Source: a bacterium
Lineage (GTDB): Bacteria; Verrucomicrobiota; Kiritimatiellia; UBA8416; CAMZLY01
Direction of reading: 5' to 3'
Length of the DNA stretch: 5,590 nt
Assembly (NCBI GenBank): GCA_030632465.1
Contig: DAOVUR010000134.1
Span: 1 to 5,590, forward strand
This document shows positions 5,137 to 5,590 of this stretch, piece by piece; positions within the stretch are counted from its first letter, which is position 1; the number at the start of each line of letters is the position of its first letter. The position numbers and the translations under genes were made by a program. The notes under the pieces were generated by a model that had not been told where the DNA came from, made no database searches, and was given only the letters and a program-made list of their open reading frames with translations.

Positions 5137-5590
5137 TTATATCATCCTTTTGGCAACAGCAATGCGGATTCTATCTCCTGCATTCTCTGCTCTATCGCTA
5201 ACTGCAGCAATTTGCTTGATAAGATCGCGCAACAGAATAGCTTGGATATCTTTAGGCTTGCTAGCAAATATCTGCTCTATTAACGTTGCCTCGACTTTAT
5301 CGGCAGCACTTTCCAACTCGTCAATCTTTCCAACTGCAATCGTGGCACTAGTATAGTCGGTAAAAATCTTCTTCACAGAATCAACCATGGCCTCGCCTGT
5401 TCGGACGCATATATCAATTAATTCATTAATGCCACCTTGAAGCTCTTCAGGAATCACAATATGTTGGTTTTTTATAGCGTGTACTGCGGATTCAGCCTGA
5501 TTAGGCACCTTGTCCATTGCTTCTAGCAGTCCGAGAATATCACCACGTGATTCTGGAAAAAGAGCCTTAGAGTACATCATCACTTCTATT
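5137..5590 (-). CDS. DUF47 / PhoU-like Pit accessory protein (5' end outside window)
   Basis: The visible part is about 151 residues of an all-helical protein of the DUF47 (TIGR00153, PhoU-related) family. FPESRGDILGLLEAMDKVPNQAE matches the family's conserved RGDxLxLLxxxDxVxxxAE region. A second bundle carries IDELESAADKVE and the C-terminal part has LLRDLIKQIAAVSDRAENAGDRI. The frame stays open to the window edge with no stop, and family members are about 205-225 residues. The first 60 or so residues therefore lie beyond the right end, and the internal GTG/ATG codons near 5583 are not the true start. These cytoplasmic proteins are encoded beside PiT transporters and are thought to modulate phosphate uptake. 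The intact C-terminus and adjacent PiT gene make the call firm. Confidence 0.9.
   Translation of the reverse strand, partial: IEVMMYSKALFPESRGDILGLLEAMDKVPNQAESAVHAIKNQHIVIPEELQGGINELIDICVRTGEAMVDSVKKIFTDYTSATIAVGKIDELESAADKVEATLIEQIFASKPKDIQAILLRDLIKQIAAVSDRAENAGDRIRIAVAKRMI

Noticed and set aside
5581..5583. GTG/ATG cluster as the real start of the DUF47 gene
   Set aside because: The frame is open to the window edge, and the protein would lack the N-terminal third of the family, so the start must lie outside.

Overview
The window is a compact, coding-dense piece of bacterial chromosome with moderate to slightly AT-rich base composition. It carries seven genes, six on the minus strand and one on the plus strand. 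Clear Shine-Dalgarno sites (AGGAG, GAGGA, AAAGGA), gene overlaps of 1 and 8 bp, and a Sec-type signal peptide fit a free-living, probably Gram-negative bacterium. The short palindromic and low-complexity repeats in the spacers resemble those I associate with Lentisphaerota/Kiritimatiellota/Verrucomicrobiota or Desulfobacterota genomes. That taxonomic guess is weak, and nothing here fixes the phylum.

Right end (4182-5590, minus strand): a phosphate-uptake pair. A DUF47/PhoU-like accessory gene runs off the right edge of the window, so its 5' end is missing. It is followed 22 bp later by a compact PiT-family inorganic phosphate transporter. The partnership of these two families is well established.

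Middle (3529-4181): a divergent control region feeds a minus-strand isoprenoid-enzyme operon and a plus-strand glutaredoxin-like gene. An 8-bp perfect inverted repeat lies in the predicted leader of the glutaredoxin-like gene. The convergent spacer between the glutaredoxin-like gene and the PiT gene contains a repeat that recurs about 2.4 kb away.

Left half (133-3528, minus strand): four co-directional genes. They encode a class I (trans-type) isoprenoid synthase-like protein, a UbiE/MenG-like SAM methyltransferase (8-bp overlap), a small exported protein with a Cache/PDC-like fold, and an atypical NAD(P)-binding SDR (1-bp overlap). A 177-bp spacer packed with palindromes and repeats splits the set into two tightly coupled pairs. 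An isoprenoid-forming enzyme, a methyltransferase and an oxidoreductase together suggest lipid, quinone or terpenoid tailoring. The product is unknown, and the exported protein is unexplained.

The most unusual material is in the spacers. Two hairpins bounded by GTAG and CTAC lie in the 1674-1850 spacer, and one supplies the methyltransferase stop codon. A roughly 48-bp element containing a 16-bp-period direct repeat occurs in two separate spacers. Purine-rich heptamer repeats sit at the left edge. No RNA gene, CRISPR array, insertion sequence with a transposase, or gene-free stretch over 300 bases was found.
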